From: Planctomycetota bacterium
GTDB lineage: Bacteria > Planctomycetota > Phycisphaerae > WQYP01
Reading direction: 5' to 3'
DNA: 64,000 bases
Assembly: GCA_021800165.1 (NCBI GenBank)
Contig: JAJYZF010000013.1
Location: forward strand, 1-64,000
Shown in pieces: positions 16,953 to 26,466 of the stretch; positions within the stretch are counted from its first letter, which is position 1, and every line of letters begins with the position of its first letter. Below the pieces are notes generated by a model. It searched no databases. It saw only the letters and a list, made by a program, of their open reading frames with translations, and was not told the origin of the DNA. Both the position numbers and the translations under genes were made by a program.

Positions 16953-18047
16953 ATGAGACGGCAGTTACCAAGTCTCAATGTCTTGGAGTCCCGATTTGCT
17001 CTCGGAGCGGAACAGAATCGTTCGTCCCCTGCCTCCTGCCGCGTTGAGACATGGATGTCGAAATCCCGATGCCGCGGGAGCGGCCAATCGGGATCTCCCG
17101 TCCGGCGGCCCGCAGGCCGCGCACGTCCCGCTCCCGTCTCCCGTCTCCCGTCTCCCGTCTTGCCGCGAAGCGGCTTCACCCTGGTCGAGCTTTTGGTGGT
17201 GATTTCGATCATCGCGATTTTAATTGCGCTGCTGTTGCCGGCGTTGGCCGCAGCCCGCCAAGATGCGGACTCTGTGCTATGCCTTTCCAATGAACGCCAG
17301 CTTGGCTTGGCGGTAATCGAATATCAGGCGGATAACCAAGGGGCCCGGTGCAACTACGGATACAACGATTATTATTTAGTTGGGAAGATGCCGGGAGCTA
17401 TCCCTAACGCATGGCTACATTTTTATTCGCCCTACATCGCTCCCGGCGCACCCAGTGGGCCGGATAAAGCCGACCCGATCGCGCAATGCACGAACAGTGC
17501 ACTGGTTTGCCCTTCCACATTGGTGCCGCAGGTGAACATCACGTCTGCGAACTTTAGCTCTAACTGGTACAATGACGGCAACGTCGACACGGCTTGGTGG
17601 TGGTATACCGGCCAGAGCTATAATGCCGCGACGCTGTTCTTCTGCAGCTACGCCTACAACGGTTTTCTGTACCAGCAGAGCATACCAAATTATCTGCCAT
17701 ATTCACCGCTGTGGCCACTGCACGGAATCGCGTACGACCATTCCGCGATCCCCATGTTTGTAGACAGCATTACCGGCGAGACGTACCCATACAATACGCA
17801 GCTCCCGGACAATAACCTGAACCAATTGCCCCCTGGATACGGGCCCGGGTCGTCCCATTATGCTGATGTCCACGACCCTGGCCCATCCACGCAAGGTTTT
17901 GAATCTGACGCGATGCAACGGCATGGCGATGGCGTAAATGTGGTCTTCCTTGATGGGCACGCCTCCAGTGTGTCTATTCCCGATCTTTGGACGTTGAAGT
18001 GGAATTCGAGCTACGTAGCTCCCAATCCTCTGCCGGCGGTTCCGTAA
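16953..18047 (+). CDS. Type II pseudopilin-like protein with H-X9-DG tail (cassette A)
   Basis: A 364-residue protein with the prepilin cleavage and methylation site [10 protein letters not shown] followed by a hydrophobic helix ([19 protein letters not shown]). The C-terminal [17 protein letters not shown] fits the H-X9-DG motif of planctomycete prepilin-like proteins. The leader before the cleavage Gly is about 75 residues, far longer than normal, and part of it is encoded by a dispersed repeat (separate entry). The ATG at 16953 follows AAAGGAG. An internal ATG at 17056 would shorten the leader but has no ribosome site. The protein would be processed by prepilin peptidase and built into, or carried by, a type II secretion-like pseudopilus. 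Confidence 0.85.
   Translation: MRRQLPSLNVLESRFALGAEQNRSSPASCRVETWMSKSRCRGSGQSGSPVRRPAGRARPAPVSRLPSPVLPRSGFTLVELLVVISIIAILIALLLPALAAARQDADSVLCLSNERQLGLAVIEYQADNQGARCNYGYNDYYLVGKMPGAIPNAWLHFYSPYIAPGAPSGPDKADPIAQCTNSALVCPSTLVPQVNITSANFSSNWYNDGNVDTAWWWYTGQSYNAATLFFCSYAYNGFLYQQSIPNYLPYSPLWPLHGIAYDHSAIPMFVDSITGETYPYNTQLPDNNLNQLPPGYGPGSSHYADVHDPGPSTQGFESDAMQRHGDGVNVVFLDGHASSVSIPDLWTLKWNSSYVAPNPLPAVP
17046..17160 (+). repeat. Dispersed repeat inside pseudopilin leader, with heptamer x4 (A)
   Basis: This stretch is nearly identical to 27597-27712 in the other pseudopilin gene. It opens with ATGGATGTCGAAATCCCGAT and contains the inverted pair ATCCCGAT / ATCGGGAT. It ends in four perfect copies of CTCCCGT at 17131-17158. 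The reading frame is open through it, so the repeat supplies leader residues. A heptamer is not a multiple of three, so gain or loss of one unit would shift the frame before the GFTLVE site. Confidence 0.75.
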
Positions 18048-18125
18048 TGGGCCGCGGGGGGGGGCGAGCCGGTGGATGAGCCTTACCGGCCATGGAAACC
18101 GGGAACTTTTTTATTGAAAGAAAAA

Positions 18126-21100
18126 ATGGGTAAATCAGCCTTTTCTGTTCGGGCGGTTGCGGTTGTTGTGGTGGCGGCTTTTTCGGCAATGTTGGGTGGA
18201 TGTCGCAGGCCACAAGCTTCGGTTGAAACGGCTACGCCCGTGGCCAAGGCCAACGGCGTGGCTGCGGCCGTCGGCGGCAGGCGCGTGCCGGCGCGCGACG
18301 CTTCGGATTTGCGGGGGTTTGGCAAGGTTTCGGCCACGTTTTCGGCGGGCCGGGCGGAATTTGTGTGCCAAAGCAGGCGTAAGGCGAATATCCTGCAGGG
18401 CAAGTTACTTGCGGATATGTTTTGGGACGCGGCGCGAAAGGACCGGATTCCGGTGGTTATTCCGCAGCGTATGCGGGAGAATCTCACGATCGCCAAGCGT
18501 CACATTTTAATTTACGTCTGGCCACCTTACGGGGCCATTGTGGTGGGACGCGTGGGCCCAAAAGTCATTGCCGTGGGAGCAGACACGGTTGCGGCGCTGC
18601 GCCGGACACTCACCGGCCAGCACTGGTGGCGAACCGCCGGCGTCCGTTTTCAAGCCGGCAAGCCCTATCCGATTTACCTGGATTTTTATGATTTACGGGC
18701 GTTCAAGTCGTACACTGCGGCCATGACGTCTTCGCCGAGCTTCAGCCTGGCCAGCCACTGGAGATTTATTAAAAAATTCGGCTTGGGCGGCATTGCCATT
18801 CAAGCGCCGTCATGGGATTTTGATAATCCGGCGCCGGGCGTGATGGAATGGGCGGACTCCGATTACGAGGTCCGCCAGGCGCAGCGGGAGCACGGGCTGA
18901 TTGTGCCTTCGATCGGCGGATCCGAAATGCCGTTCTGGGCGTATGATCAGTTTACCCGCGATATGATGCAATCGGCACCCACGGCGTTGCTTGGTGCCTG
19001 GTGTTACGCTGGTCTGGCCGGCGGACATTATCTAAGCTGGTGGGCCTCGCCCAAGGCCTACGCAGCCACCAAGCTGGCGTTTCTCAAGCAAGTGATGCGG
19101 CGGTATAGATCCAGTCCGGCGGTTGGTGGTTGGCAGATTTATGGCGGCGCGCCCGGGGCGGAGAATAATTTTCATTACGGGACGGATATTTATTGGGATT
19201 ATTCCGCCTGCGGCGAGGCCGGATTTCGGCACTGGCTCAAGGCGGTGAAGGGGTACAGCCTTCAGACGCTGGGCCGACGCTGGCACGGCAGTCCGACGTA
19301 TTTTAAGTCTTGGAATCAGGTGCATGTGCCCAGCCGCATGGCGCTTTTCGGTCAGTTGAATTCATCGTGTCTGATGGTGCGGCATTGGTCTTGGCAATTG
19401 GCGGAAACCGGCAAAACCTGGGTGCCGCCGACTTCCAAGGCGGGATGGGTGAAAATCCACTTGCCGCCGGCGCAAATGGAAACTCTTTTGCCGTGGAAAA
19501 CATCCTTTTACAAAGCCCGTTTTAATGCGGCGGGTTGGCTGGCCAAAAATTCCGGTAAGGCGGTGTACCTGGTGGTGCATCCGATGACGGCTTGGGGCCA
19601 GAAAGGTTGCGGGGTCTGGCTCAATGGCCGATACTTGGGGACGTTCAAAGGGCGCACGGAAGGTTCGCCGGATCGCGATTTTGATGTGGAAGTGACCAAA
19701 TCCCTGGCTTCCGGGGTCAACCGACTCATACTGTTGATTCCCGGAACAAAACGCCATGCGAGTTACCTGGGCAGTGGTGGAAAGCTGATGGCGGCGTTTT
19801 TCACGACCCATAAGCCCCAGCGTTACCCCGATATGGGGCCGTACCTCAACGCGCGGTGGGTGGACTTGGAAGCTTGGCAGGCATACAGCATTCATCACGC
19901 CCTGGTCCCGCTGCTGGAGCTGGCTCGGCGCGAGGATCCCAACCGCCCCATGGGCATCGCCGCCCAAACCACCGGCGGCGTAACCAACGGCACAGTGGCC
20001 CTGGCAAGGCGGTACCGGTTGAGCGTGCAGTTCACTGGCGGCGGGCCTTGGTACTACCCGTGGAATTCCGGCATGGGGTACGTCGCGGGATTCTACGGCA
20101 CCACCGAACCTGGCGGTACACTCAATGCCACCAGCCTTTCCCAAATGACCGGCGATGTGCTCTTGGACGGCGACGGCAATGTGGACCTGTTCCAGTTCCT
20201 CGACGATTACGAGAAACTCCAGCAAAAGACGCATTGGTTCACGAAAAACCAGCGATTGATCCAGCTTTTTGGCAAGTATCGCCGGGCCAAGCCCTCCATT
20301 GTGCTGATGCGTTCCGGACGCAACCTGGCTCTTGGCAACTCGCTGCCGTGGTTCTGGGATCTGGGCCGCGGAGAACTCCAGCAGGCCGGCTACGATAATG
20401 TCTACGCCACCCCGCGCATGGTGACGCAAGGACTTTGCAACAGCTACCCGGTGGTCATGGACGCGGCCACGGTTTTCATGAGTCGCCGCACAGTGGCGGG
20501 GCTTAAAAAATACGTGCGCCAGGGCGGCACGTTCATCGCCATTCAGTGTACCGGGCGGGACACCTACCTGCGGCCCAACACCTGGCCGATCAGCGCCCTG
20601 ACCGGCTTTCAGGTGGTCGCCACCCATCCAACCGGCAATATTCGCTTTGGCCGGGCCTTGCCGATCCTGGCGAATTGGCGGGGGAAAGTTTTTAATGGAA
20701 CCGGGCCGGGCATCACGGGTTCCGCGGGCATCGGCCTTAAGCCCGTTGCCCCAGGATCGATAGCGCTAGCCAAATGGGCCAACGGGACGGTGGCCATCGG
20801 CTACCGAAAGATCGGCAAGGGCCGGGTGATTGTGCTGGGATCCAGCTTCTGGCGCAACCAGGCCGCTGATGTCGGCGGTTGGTGGAGGGCTCCACAGGGG
20901 CTGGAGGAAGAATTCCTGCATGATTTGTTTTTGAGCTTGGGTATCCGGCGCAACGCCTTGGCCGAAAACCCCGACGTCTGGGCTCGAGAAATGATCACCA
21001 AAAATGGCCTGCAAACCTGGCTTCTGGCGTACAATGTTGCCCCCAATTCCCGAAAGGCAACACTGAAATTCCGCGTTTCCAGCCGTCCCCCGACGGTGTG

Positions 21101-22151
21101 GAATCTGCTGACCAAAAAACCGGTCCCGTACACCTACGCCCGCGGATGGGTGAAGATATCCGCTGTGAAGTTTGCCCCGTTCGGAGTTCAGGCATTCGCG
21201 GTGCAGCGACGAAGTTTGGTTGGCGGCCTGGCTTATTGGTGGCGCGTTAAGCGCGAGTTTTGGAAGTCCTATAAGCCCTCCGCCAAGACGTTGAACATTC
21301 CACCCACGACCGACCAGGCCTTGGCGGTGGACCGGTGGAAATTCTACGCGGATCGCACCGGGGCGGTATCCAAGTCCGCAGCCTGGCGGCAGGCTTCCTT
21401 CAACGACCGGTCGTGGCAGTCGATGTCGCCGGGATTCTGGGGACTCTTGGACCCCAAGCTCCAAGCCTACCAGGGCCTTGGGCTCTACCGGGCCAAGTTG
21501 ACGATTCCAGCGGCGTGGAAAGGCCGGCAAATCGCTTTCTGGCTGTACAGCTTTAACAACCCCATTGTGTACAATTTGGGAAAGTTCTATCTCAACGGCC
21601 ATTTGATTACCACCTACAAAGCCCGCTCCTGGAGCCAGACGCTGGCTTATAACATCACCCGCTGGGTGCACTGGAAATCTCCCAACGAGCTGACCGTACG
21701 GGTAACCGGCGGCAAGAATGGCTCGGGAATCTGCGGTTGCGTGTGGGTGGCACCGCTGCGCCACCTGGTTTTCAAGAAGAATATTTCCAAGGGCTGGACC
21801 GTGTTTGGCAAGAATTATAAGGCCACGGGCCGGCTCGACGGTCCGGCACATGTGACGGCCAAATATTGTCGGCGGCGAGTGCGTATTCCAACGGCCTGGA
21901 AAGGCCGGCAGGTGTATCTGCGGATGCGAACGCCGGTGCAGTGCGTAAGCTGCGTTGTGGTCAACGGACACTTAATCAACTACAACGCTTATCTCCATCC
22001 GTTTGGGCTTATCGCCGAGGTGAATGTGACCCCTTACCTGCGGTTCGGCCAAAGCAATGCGTTGCAATTGTGGGGAAGTTATACGACCATCGGCACTCCG
22101 CGGGCGGGGGAACTCTACCTTCCGCGGGTGGTGATCGGATGTGCCAAATGA
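18126..22151 (+). CDS. Giant GH42-like multidomain lipoprotein (cassette A)
   Basis: A 1341-residue protein. The start at 18126 gives a lipoprotein signal (AFSAMLGGC). Residues about 200-450 look like the TIM barrel of clan GH-A, closest in style to GH42 (FRHWLKAVKGYSLQTLGRRWHG, then a W-N-Q-V-H-VP segment). A beta-sandwich is inserted at about 470-560 (GCGVWLNGRYLGTF). A second barrel part and a glutamine-amidotransferase-like domain (VAGLKKYVRQGGTFIAI, about 800) follow. Two related C-terminal beta-sandwiches each contain an AWKGRQ motif (about 1140 and 1270). At the expected acid/base site the protein reads GWQIYGGAPG where GH42 enzymes have an Asn-Glu pair. It may be a divergent hydrolase or a binding protein. 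Confidence 0.65.
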   Translation: MGKSAFSVRAVAVVVVAAFSAMLGGCRRPQASVETATPVAKANGVAAAVGGRRVPARDASDLRGFGKVSATFSAGRAEFVCQSRRKANILQGKLLADMFWDAARKDRIPVVIPQRMRENLTIAKRHILIYVWPPYGAIVVGRVGPKVIAVGADTVAALRRTLTGQHWWRTAGVRFQAGKPYPIYLDFYDLRAFKSYTAAMTSSPSFSLASHWRFIKKFGLGGIAIQAPSWDFDNPAPGVMEWADSDYEVRQAQREHGLIVPSIGGSEMPFWAYDQFTRDMMQSAPTALLGAWCYAGLAGGHYLSWWASPKAYAATKLAFLKQVMRRYRSSPAVGGWQIYGGAPGAENNFHYGTDIYWDYSACGEAGFRHWLKAVKGYSLQTLGRRWHGSPTYFKSWNQVHVPSRMALFGQLNSSCLMVRHWSWQLAETGKTWVPPTSKAGWVKIHLPPAQMETLLPWKTSFYKARFNAAGWLAKNSGKAVYLVVHPMTAWGQKGCGVWLNGRYLGTFKGRTEGSPDRDFDVEVTKSLASGVNRLILLIPGTKRHASYLGSGGKLMAAFFTTHKPQRYPDMGPYLNARWVDLEAWQAYSIHHALVPLLELARREDPNRPMGIAAQTTGGVTNGTVALARRYRLSVQFTGGGPWYYPWNSGMGYVAGFYGTTEPGGTLNATSLSQMTGDVLLDGDGNVDLFQFLDDYEKLQQKTHWFTKNQRLIQLFGKYRRAKPSIVLMRSGRNLALGNSLPWFWDLGRGELQQAGYDNVYATPRMVTQGLCNSYPVVMDAATVFMSRRTVAGLKKYVRQGGTFIAIQCTGRDTYLRPNTWPISALTGFQVVATHPTGNIRFGRALPILANWRGKVFNGTGPGITGSAGIGLKPVAPGSIALAKWANGTVAIGYRKIGKGRVIVLGSSFWRNQAADVGGWWRAPQGLEEEFLHDLFLSLGIRRNALAENPDVWAREMITKNGLQTWLLAYNVAPNSRKATLKFRVSSRPPTVWNLLTKKPVPYTYARGWVKISAVKFAPFGVQAFAVQRRSLVGGLAYWWRVKREFWKSYKPSAKTLNIPPTTDQALAVDRWKFYADRTGAVSKSAAWRQASFNDRSWQSMSPGFWGLLDPKLQAYQGLGLYRAKLTIPAAWKGRQIAFWLYSFNNPIVYNLGKFYLNGHLITTYKARSWSQTLAYNITRWVHWKSPNELTVRVTGGKNGSGICGCVWVAPLRHLVFKKNISKGWTVFGKNYKATGRLDGPAHVTAKYCRRRVRIPTAWKGRQVYLRMRTPVQCVSCVVVNGHLINYNAYLHPFGLIAEVNVTPYLRFGQSNALQLWGSYTTIGTPRAGELYLPRVVIGCAK

Positions 22152-22315
22152 CGCCGATGGTGCCGGATATTCCTCCGTTTTGGGCATTTTCACCAGCCGG
22201 AAAGTGTGAAGTTATTTTTGCCCGGTCCCTTACCACCATGATGAAAGAGAGCGACATCCACGAGCAGGTTGGAACCGGTTGGCAATGATACCGCAATCAA
22301 GAAAGGTTGAAAATA

Positions 22316-23130
22316 ATGATGACGTCGAAGCTGAAAAATTTAATCACGGATGAGGGCGTTTCCATGCTGGATGTATTTTCCGGCCAGTGTCGCCGAACCG
22401 AGCTTCAGCGGCTACGTGAAGAATTTACGCAGTGGTGATTGGTGGTGTTGCCGGGCTTTTTTTCACCGCTGGATTTGGCCGCGGCCCGAGGAGAAATGGA
22501 TGGCTACTTTAAGCCTCTCCGGGAAAAGGCCCGGTCGCTGACCAGCGCGGCCAGCCGCCCGCGCGAAAAAGAATTCGCCTGTGATGTTATCCCATGGGAT
22601 CCGCTGAGGGCAGCCCGGCATTTCAGACGCTCCATCGCCACACCGCCTTGGCCGGGTTCACGCAGGCGGTCTTAGGACCGGGCTTCACGGATCCCGGGAG
22701 CTCGGTGATGTTTTCGGTAGGGGGAGGCCGGGGACAGGCGTGGCATCAAGATTGCCCCAGCGGTGAATCCACCGGCTTTAATTTGAACCGCCTGATTTAT
22801 CCGGAAGATGTCACGCTGGAAGATGGCGGGATTGTGGCGGTTCCGGGCAGTCACAAACTCGGCCGCATTCCACCCGGCGGACATCAGGATCCGATGAGCG
22901 GGGAAGTGTTATTAACACCGGCGGCGGGCACGTTGATTCTCTTGCACGGGCACGTCTACCACCGCGTGACACCGAATTTGAACCAAAGGCCGCGGCTGTC
23001 CGTTAATTTTCGGGCGTTTCCGGTGGGCGTCTCCGCGGATGTCACATGCGTTGGCGTATATCGTAACGGTACGGTTAATTTCTGCGATAAGGCCAAGCAG
23101 CACGACGGCACACCGGCGATGAAGGTCTGA
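22316..23130 (+). pseudogene. Phytanoyl-CoA dioxygenase family pseudogene
   Basis: A frame starting at 22316 (MMTSKLKNLITDEG) reaches FTQW, meets an in-frame TGA at 22436-22438, and continues in the same frame as LVVLPGFFSPLDLAAARGEMDGYF, the normal start of a PhyH domain. Near 22605 the family match jumps to another frame (SPAFQTLHRHTALAGF...). From there the domain is intact: WHQDCPSG gives the Fe(II) His-x-Asp, and HGHVYHRVTPN and RLSVNFR carry the distal His and the 2-oxoglutarate Arg. One nonsense codon and one frameshift make it inactive. The listed ORFs at 22439 and 22594 are pieces of it. Confidence 0.8.
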
Positions 23131-23346
23131 TGCGCCCGGCGCATTAGCCGCGTGCCGGTGCCCGCGCCCCGGTTTTTGGCGGACCACCGCCCGGCCCACG
23201 ATATTACCCACCAGAAATACGTAGAAACGCCGTGCAGGCGACTTGCGGCCTTGACCAGTCCTACCCTCCGAGGTTAGAAGAGGTGAAGGCGGCGGCGAGG
23301 TCGGAAGTACCCCGTGAACCGGGGCTGAACCAGGAGTTTTTTTATC

Positions 23347-24528
23347 ATGCTTGAACCCCCTTTTCCTTACCTTTTCAGGGCCTTGCAATCGCGGGCGGTA
23401 ACGCAGGAGAATCCGACGGGAGGCAAGGGCCTTGGCGGTAAGGACCGCGGCAACGGCAATGGCCGCAAGGGTTCGCCCTCGCTGCGGGACATCCAACCGG
23501 GTGAAACCAGAGTCCTCTGCGATATCGAAGGGCCGGGTATGGTGCGCCACCTCTGGTTCGCCCGCCCGCCCAATGCGGCACCCGAATTACTACGCAACCA
23601 TATTCTGCGGATTTATTGGGACGATTGCCCTTACCCGTCGGTGGAAGCTCCGCTGGGAGATTTTTTCGGCGTCGCCCACGGGCGAACCGCCCATTACATG
23701 ACGCCCTACCTCGGGATGCCCGAAGGTCGCGGCTTTCAATGTTATTTTCCGATGCCGTTTGGCGGGCGCTGCCGTATGACCTTCGAGAATGAGTCCACCG
23801 CTCCGGTGGATTCGCTCTTCTACCAGGTGGATTACACCTTGGGCGATGAGATTACCGCGGAAATGGGCCGGTTTCACGCCCGTTTCCGGCGTGAGAACCC
23901 CTGCCCTTCCGGACGGGATTTCACCCTCCTTAAAACCGCGGGTTCGCCGGGAGTGTTTGTCGGGGCGGTGATCGGCGTGAATCCGCGGGGGCCAAACTGG
24001 TGGGGCGAAGGAGAGATGAAGTTTTACCTCGATGGAGACAGTACGTATCCCACCATCTGCGGCACCGGGACGGAGGATTATCTGTGTTCGGGCTGGGGCA
24101 TGTTGCCGCACGAGGCCCTCTACACCGGGGTGAATTATCTCCGGAAAGATCCGCGGACGGGGTGGGATCAATTCGTTTCGTTTTACCGCTTCCATGTGCT
24201 GGATCCCATTTATTTCCAGTCGGACTTGCGGGTGGAGCTCCAGCAGATCGGCGCCCCCAGCGCCGAGTTTCTTCAGAGCCATGGCGTAAAAAAAACCGGC
24301 CACCGGCATGACCCATCCGCTTTGCGCGCCGCATGTGAGAAATACGGCTGGATGGGGCCGCATATCCATCCGGGCATCAGCGACTGGCTTTTTGACCGAG
24401 CCGACGACTACTGCTGCGTGGCATATTGGTACCAAAGGCTTTCCGCCGAGAAGCCGCCGGCGTTTCCATCGCGGCAGTGCCGCACCGCGGGAATCAGCCG
24501 GCAGGCATGGGAGACCACCTTAGAATAG
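23347..24528 (+). CDS. GH172 (DUF2961) family glycoside hydrolase
   Basis: A 393-residue protein with the DUF2961 signature: DIEGPGMVRHLWF near the N-terminus, then NWWGEGEMKFYLDGDSTYPTICGTGTEDYLCSGWG. Known GH172 enzymes act on alpha-D-fructofuranosides, difructose anhydrides and arabinofuranosides and use two Glu residues. The Glu in GEGE and the one in GTGTEDY are the obvious candidates here. No signal peptide is visible, so it should work in the cytoplasm on imported sugars. An AGGAG site and a T-run precede the ATG at 23347. Residues 20-37 (Gly/Lys/Asn-rich) look like a small insertion. It lies between the two cassettes. Confidence 0.85.
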   Translation: MLEPPFPYLFRALQSRAVTQENPTGGKGLGGKDRGNGNGRKGSPSLRDIQPGETRVLCDIEGPGMVRHLWFARPPNAAPELLRNHILRIYWDDCPYPSVEAPLGDFFGVAHGRTAHYMTPYLGMPEGRGFQCYFPMPFGGRCRMTFENESTAPVDSLFYQVDYTLGDEITAEMGRFHARFRRENPCPSGRDFTLLKTAGSPGVFVGAVIGVNPRGPNWWGEGEMKFYLDGDSTYPTICGTGTEDYLCSGWGMLPHEALYTGVNYLRKDPRTGWDQFVSFYRFHVLDPIYFQSDLRVELQQIGAPSAEFLQSHGVKKTGHRHDPSALRAACEKYGWMGPHIHPGISDWLFDRADDYCCVAYWYQRLSAEKPPAFPSRQCRTAGISRQAWETTLE

Positions 24529-24959
24529 TCCACGGCGAGCCGGCAAAATCGGTTGCCCAACAAGCAGCACCGGCGGCATTCTCCAAGCCGCCACAGGCCG
24601 GCGCTCGCGGAATCCTCCGCTACGGATGAGGCTTCCGAGCTTGGCGATTTCCCATCCGCGCGCGATCGGCTTGCTCTTAGACCTTTCCCGCCAAGCGATC
24701 TGCATACGACGCATTGACCGCAGCCGTCTGTGCTGCAATCCCCAAAATCCATTGCCCAGCGCAAAGCTGTTGGGCAACAACCCCTCATTTTCCTAATGCC
24801 TTGCGCCTGCGCCGCGTGCCGGTTTACGCAGACGAGGCCCCCCCGCTGATCGCTGACCGCTGGCACCGGCGCTGGTGGAGATCGGCAGGCGCGGTGGAAA
24901 ATAACGCCGGTTTTCGCCGCCGGTTTTCCGCCAAATAACGTCAAAATTGAATAAAAGTT
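24529..24959. other. Intergenic region without a visible gene
   Basis: About 430 bases follow the GH172 gene. The 188- and 86-residue minus-strand ORFs and the 67- and 74-residue plus-strand ORFs have no family features, low-complexity Arg/Ala-rich translations and no good ribosome sites. I see nothing to annotate until the promoter block of cassette B. Confidence 0.5.
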
Positions 24960-25073
24960 AAAATCACATCCCATTATTATAAATGCACTTACAGCGTTTT
25001 TAAATTCTTGATCAATTTATTTTCTTGACTTTTTAACAGCATGTTAGTTACCATAGTAATCACCGGTGGTTAC
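24960..25073 (+). promoter_or_regulatory. Cassette B promoter with 18-bp palindromic operator
   Basis: The block 24960-25035 repeats the cassette A promoter and ends in the same TTGACT (-35, 25025-25030). A -10-like TACCAT (25049-25054) follows 18 bases later. GTAATCACCGGTGGTTAC at 25056-25073 is palindromic in 17 of 18 positions, with a central CG like LacI-family operators. It differs completely from the TAGCTA-type site in cassette A, so the paralogous regulators may have separate operators. Confidence 0.6.
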
Positions 25074-25131
25074 TTGTGTCGGTCATTGGATTGACATTAT
25101 GGCTGCCGCAGAATTGGCAAATATGGTAGCC

Positions 25132-26295
25132 ATGGATATGCAAGATTTAATTTCCAACTTCCACCCCCGGCCCGGCTTTTCCCGACGCTCGGAAATGGCG
25201 GCTTACCTACGCGAGCTTATAGTCAGCGGGAAAGTTGCCGCCGGAACCAAACTGCCGCCCACACTGGAACTGGCTAAGGCTTGTGGCAGCCATGCTCCGG
25301 CGGTACAGGCGGCTATGAATGCACTGGTCAAGGAAGGGCTGGTGCTGCGGCTGATGGGGCGGGGCACTTTTGTCCGCGATGCCGCTGGCGATCTGCGCAA
25401 AGTGGCACTATACGTGCCGGGTGGTCGGCGGGTGGCCAACAATTTCGCGGGCCATTTGATGCGGATGTTGGAAGAGCAACTCTCGCTGCGTGGTGTGCGC
25501 AGCGAATCGTGGATCAGCCGCCGATCGGAAACCCTGGCCGAGCAGCCGTGGGAAGAGCTTGTAGCAGCGGCCAAGCGGCGTGAAATTCAGGGCGTCATCG
25601 TGCCTGTGCTGGAGCCGCGGGAGGTACCGTGGCTTATCAAGCTGCCGGTGCCGGTAGCGTTCTTGGCTACGGAGCATCTGCCCAACCGAGTGGAGCTGGC
25701 AGCGTGGAAACCGGCGATGGACAGCGCGCTGGCCCACTTGGCAAGCCAGGGGTGCCGCAGTATCGGGCTGATTACCGTGCTCTCGCGATTGGCCGAAGAT
25801 GTCGGCGGCGACAAGGCGGAATCCGTGAAATTTTTTGAACGGTTTTTCCAATTGGCCAAAGACCATGGCCTCCAAGTGCAAGAGTCGTGGATTCAATCTC
25901 CGCCCGTGGAACTGCCGGAAAAGGCCGCCGCACGCTTCGGCTACGATAGCTTTCACCAATTGTGGAACCAGCCGGAAAAGCCGGAGGCTCTGTACGTGGA
26001 TACCGATGTGGCGGCCCAGGGTGTGCTGATGGCATTGGGCCAGCGGCAGGTGCGGGTGCCGGAGGAACTGCGTTTGGTGTTGCATCGCAATGCGGAGATG
26101 GGGTTGTTTTGCCCTGTCCCAGCCAGCTTTATTGATGTGCACATACAGAAGGTCGCTACCACGCTGGCGGATTTGCTCCAACGCTTACGCCGGGGAGAAA
26201 GCGTGCCGCAACCCATGACGGTGGAGGCCGAATTTGTGCCGGAAAGTGCGGCGGAAGGTGCAAAGGCCCATGCAACACCGGCTCTGGCGGGATGA
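25132..26295 (+). CDS. GntR-LacI-type hybrid transcriptional regulator (cassette B)
   Basis: A 387-residue paralog of the cassette A regulator, near-identical in the first 60 residues (DLISNFHPRPGFSRRSEM...) and in the C-terminal 90. It has the same GntR winged helix followed by a LacI-like sugar-sensing domain (IQGVIVPVLEP, HLASQGCRSIGLITVLSRL, ALYVDTDVAAQGVLMALGQ). The most variable segments between the two proteins are around residues 80-110, 165-180 and 205-225, which include likely ligand-pocket loops, so they may sense different sugars. The start at 25132 is chosen by alignment with its paralog; an upstream in-frame ATG at 25099 is possible and neither has a strong ribosome site. Confidence 0.83.
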   Translation: MDMQDLISNFHPRPGFSRRSEMAAYLRELIVSGKVAAGTKLPPTLELAKACGSHAPAVQAAMNALVKEGLVLRLMGRGTFVRDAAGDLRKVALYVPGGRRVANNFAGHLMRMLEEQLSLRGVRSESWISRRSETLAEQPWEELVAAAKRREIQGVIVPVLEPREVPWLIKLPVPVAFLATEHLPNRVELAAWKPAMDSALAHLASQGCRSIGLITVLSRLAEDVGGDKAESVKFFERFFQLAKDHGLQVQESWIQSPPVELPEKAAARFGYDSFHQLWNQPEKPEALYVDTDVAAQGVLMALGQRQVRVPEELRLVLHRNAEMGLFCPVPASFIDVHIQKVATTLADLLQRLRRGESVPQPMTVEAEFVPESAAEGAKAHATPALAG

Positions 26296-26466
26296 GATGG
26301 ATCGCCGGCGATAAGCCCGGCGCGGGCTATGGAAAATGAATTTGCCTTTTTTCGCGGGCCTTTCGGCCTGCGGGGCAGGTTTAAGGTAGCTCCCGATGGT
26401 AGGGACCTGTCCCGAAATCGAACAGGCTTAATTGGCGTTCGGGGCAATTTATAAGGAGGCCATGTT

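Noticed and set aside
19362-20627. 421-residue minus-strand ORF
   Set aside because: It lies antisense inside the GH42-like gene; the text is His/Arg/Pro-rich without domains, typical of a high-GC shadow frame.
20766-21971. 401-residue minus-strand ORF
   Set aside because: Same situation: antisense to the giant lipoprotein, no start signal, no family features.
22436-22438. TGA in the PhyH frame as a recoded codon (selenocysteine)
   Set aside because: PhyH proteins have no selenocysteine at this place, the gene also carries a frameshift, and no SECIS-like hairpin is apparent after the TGA.
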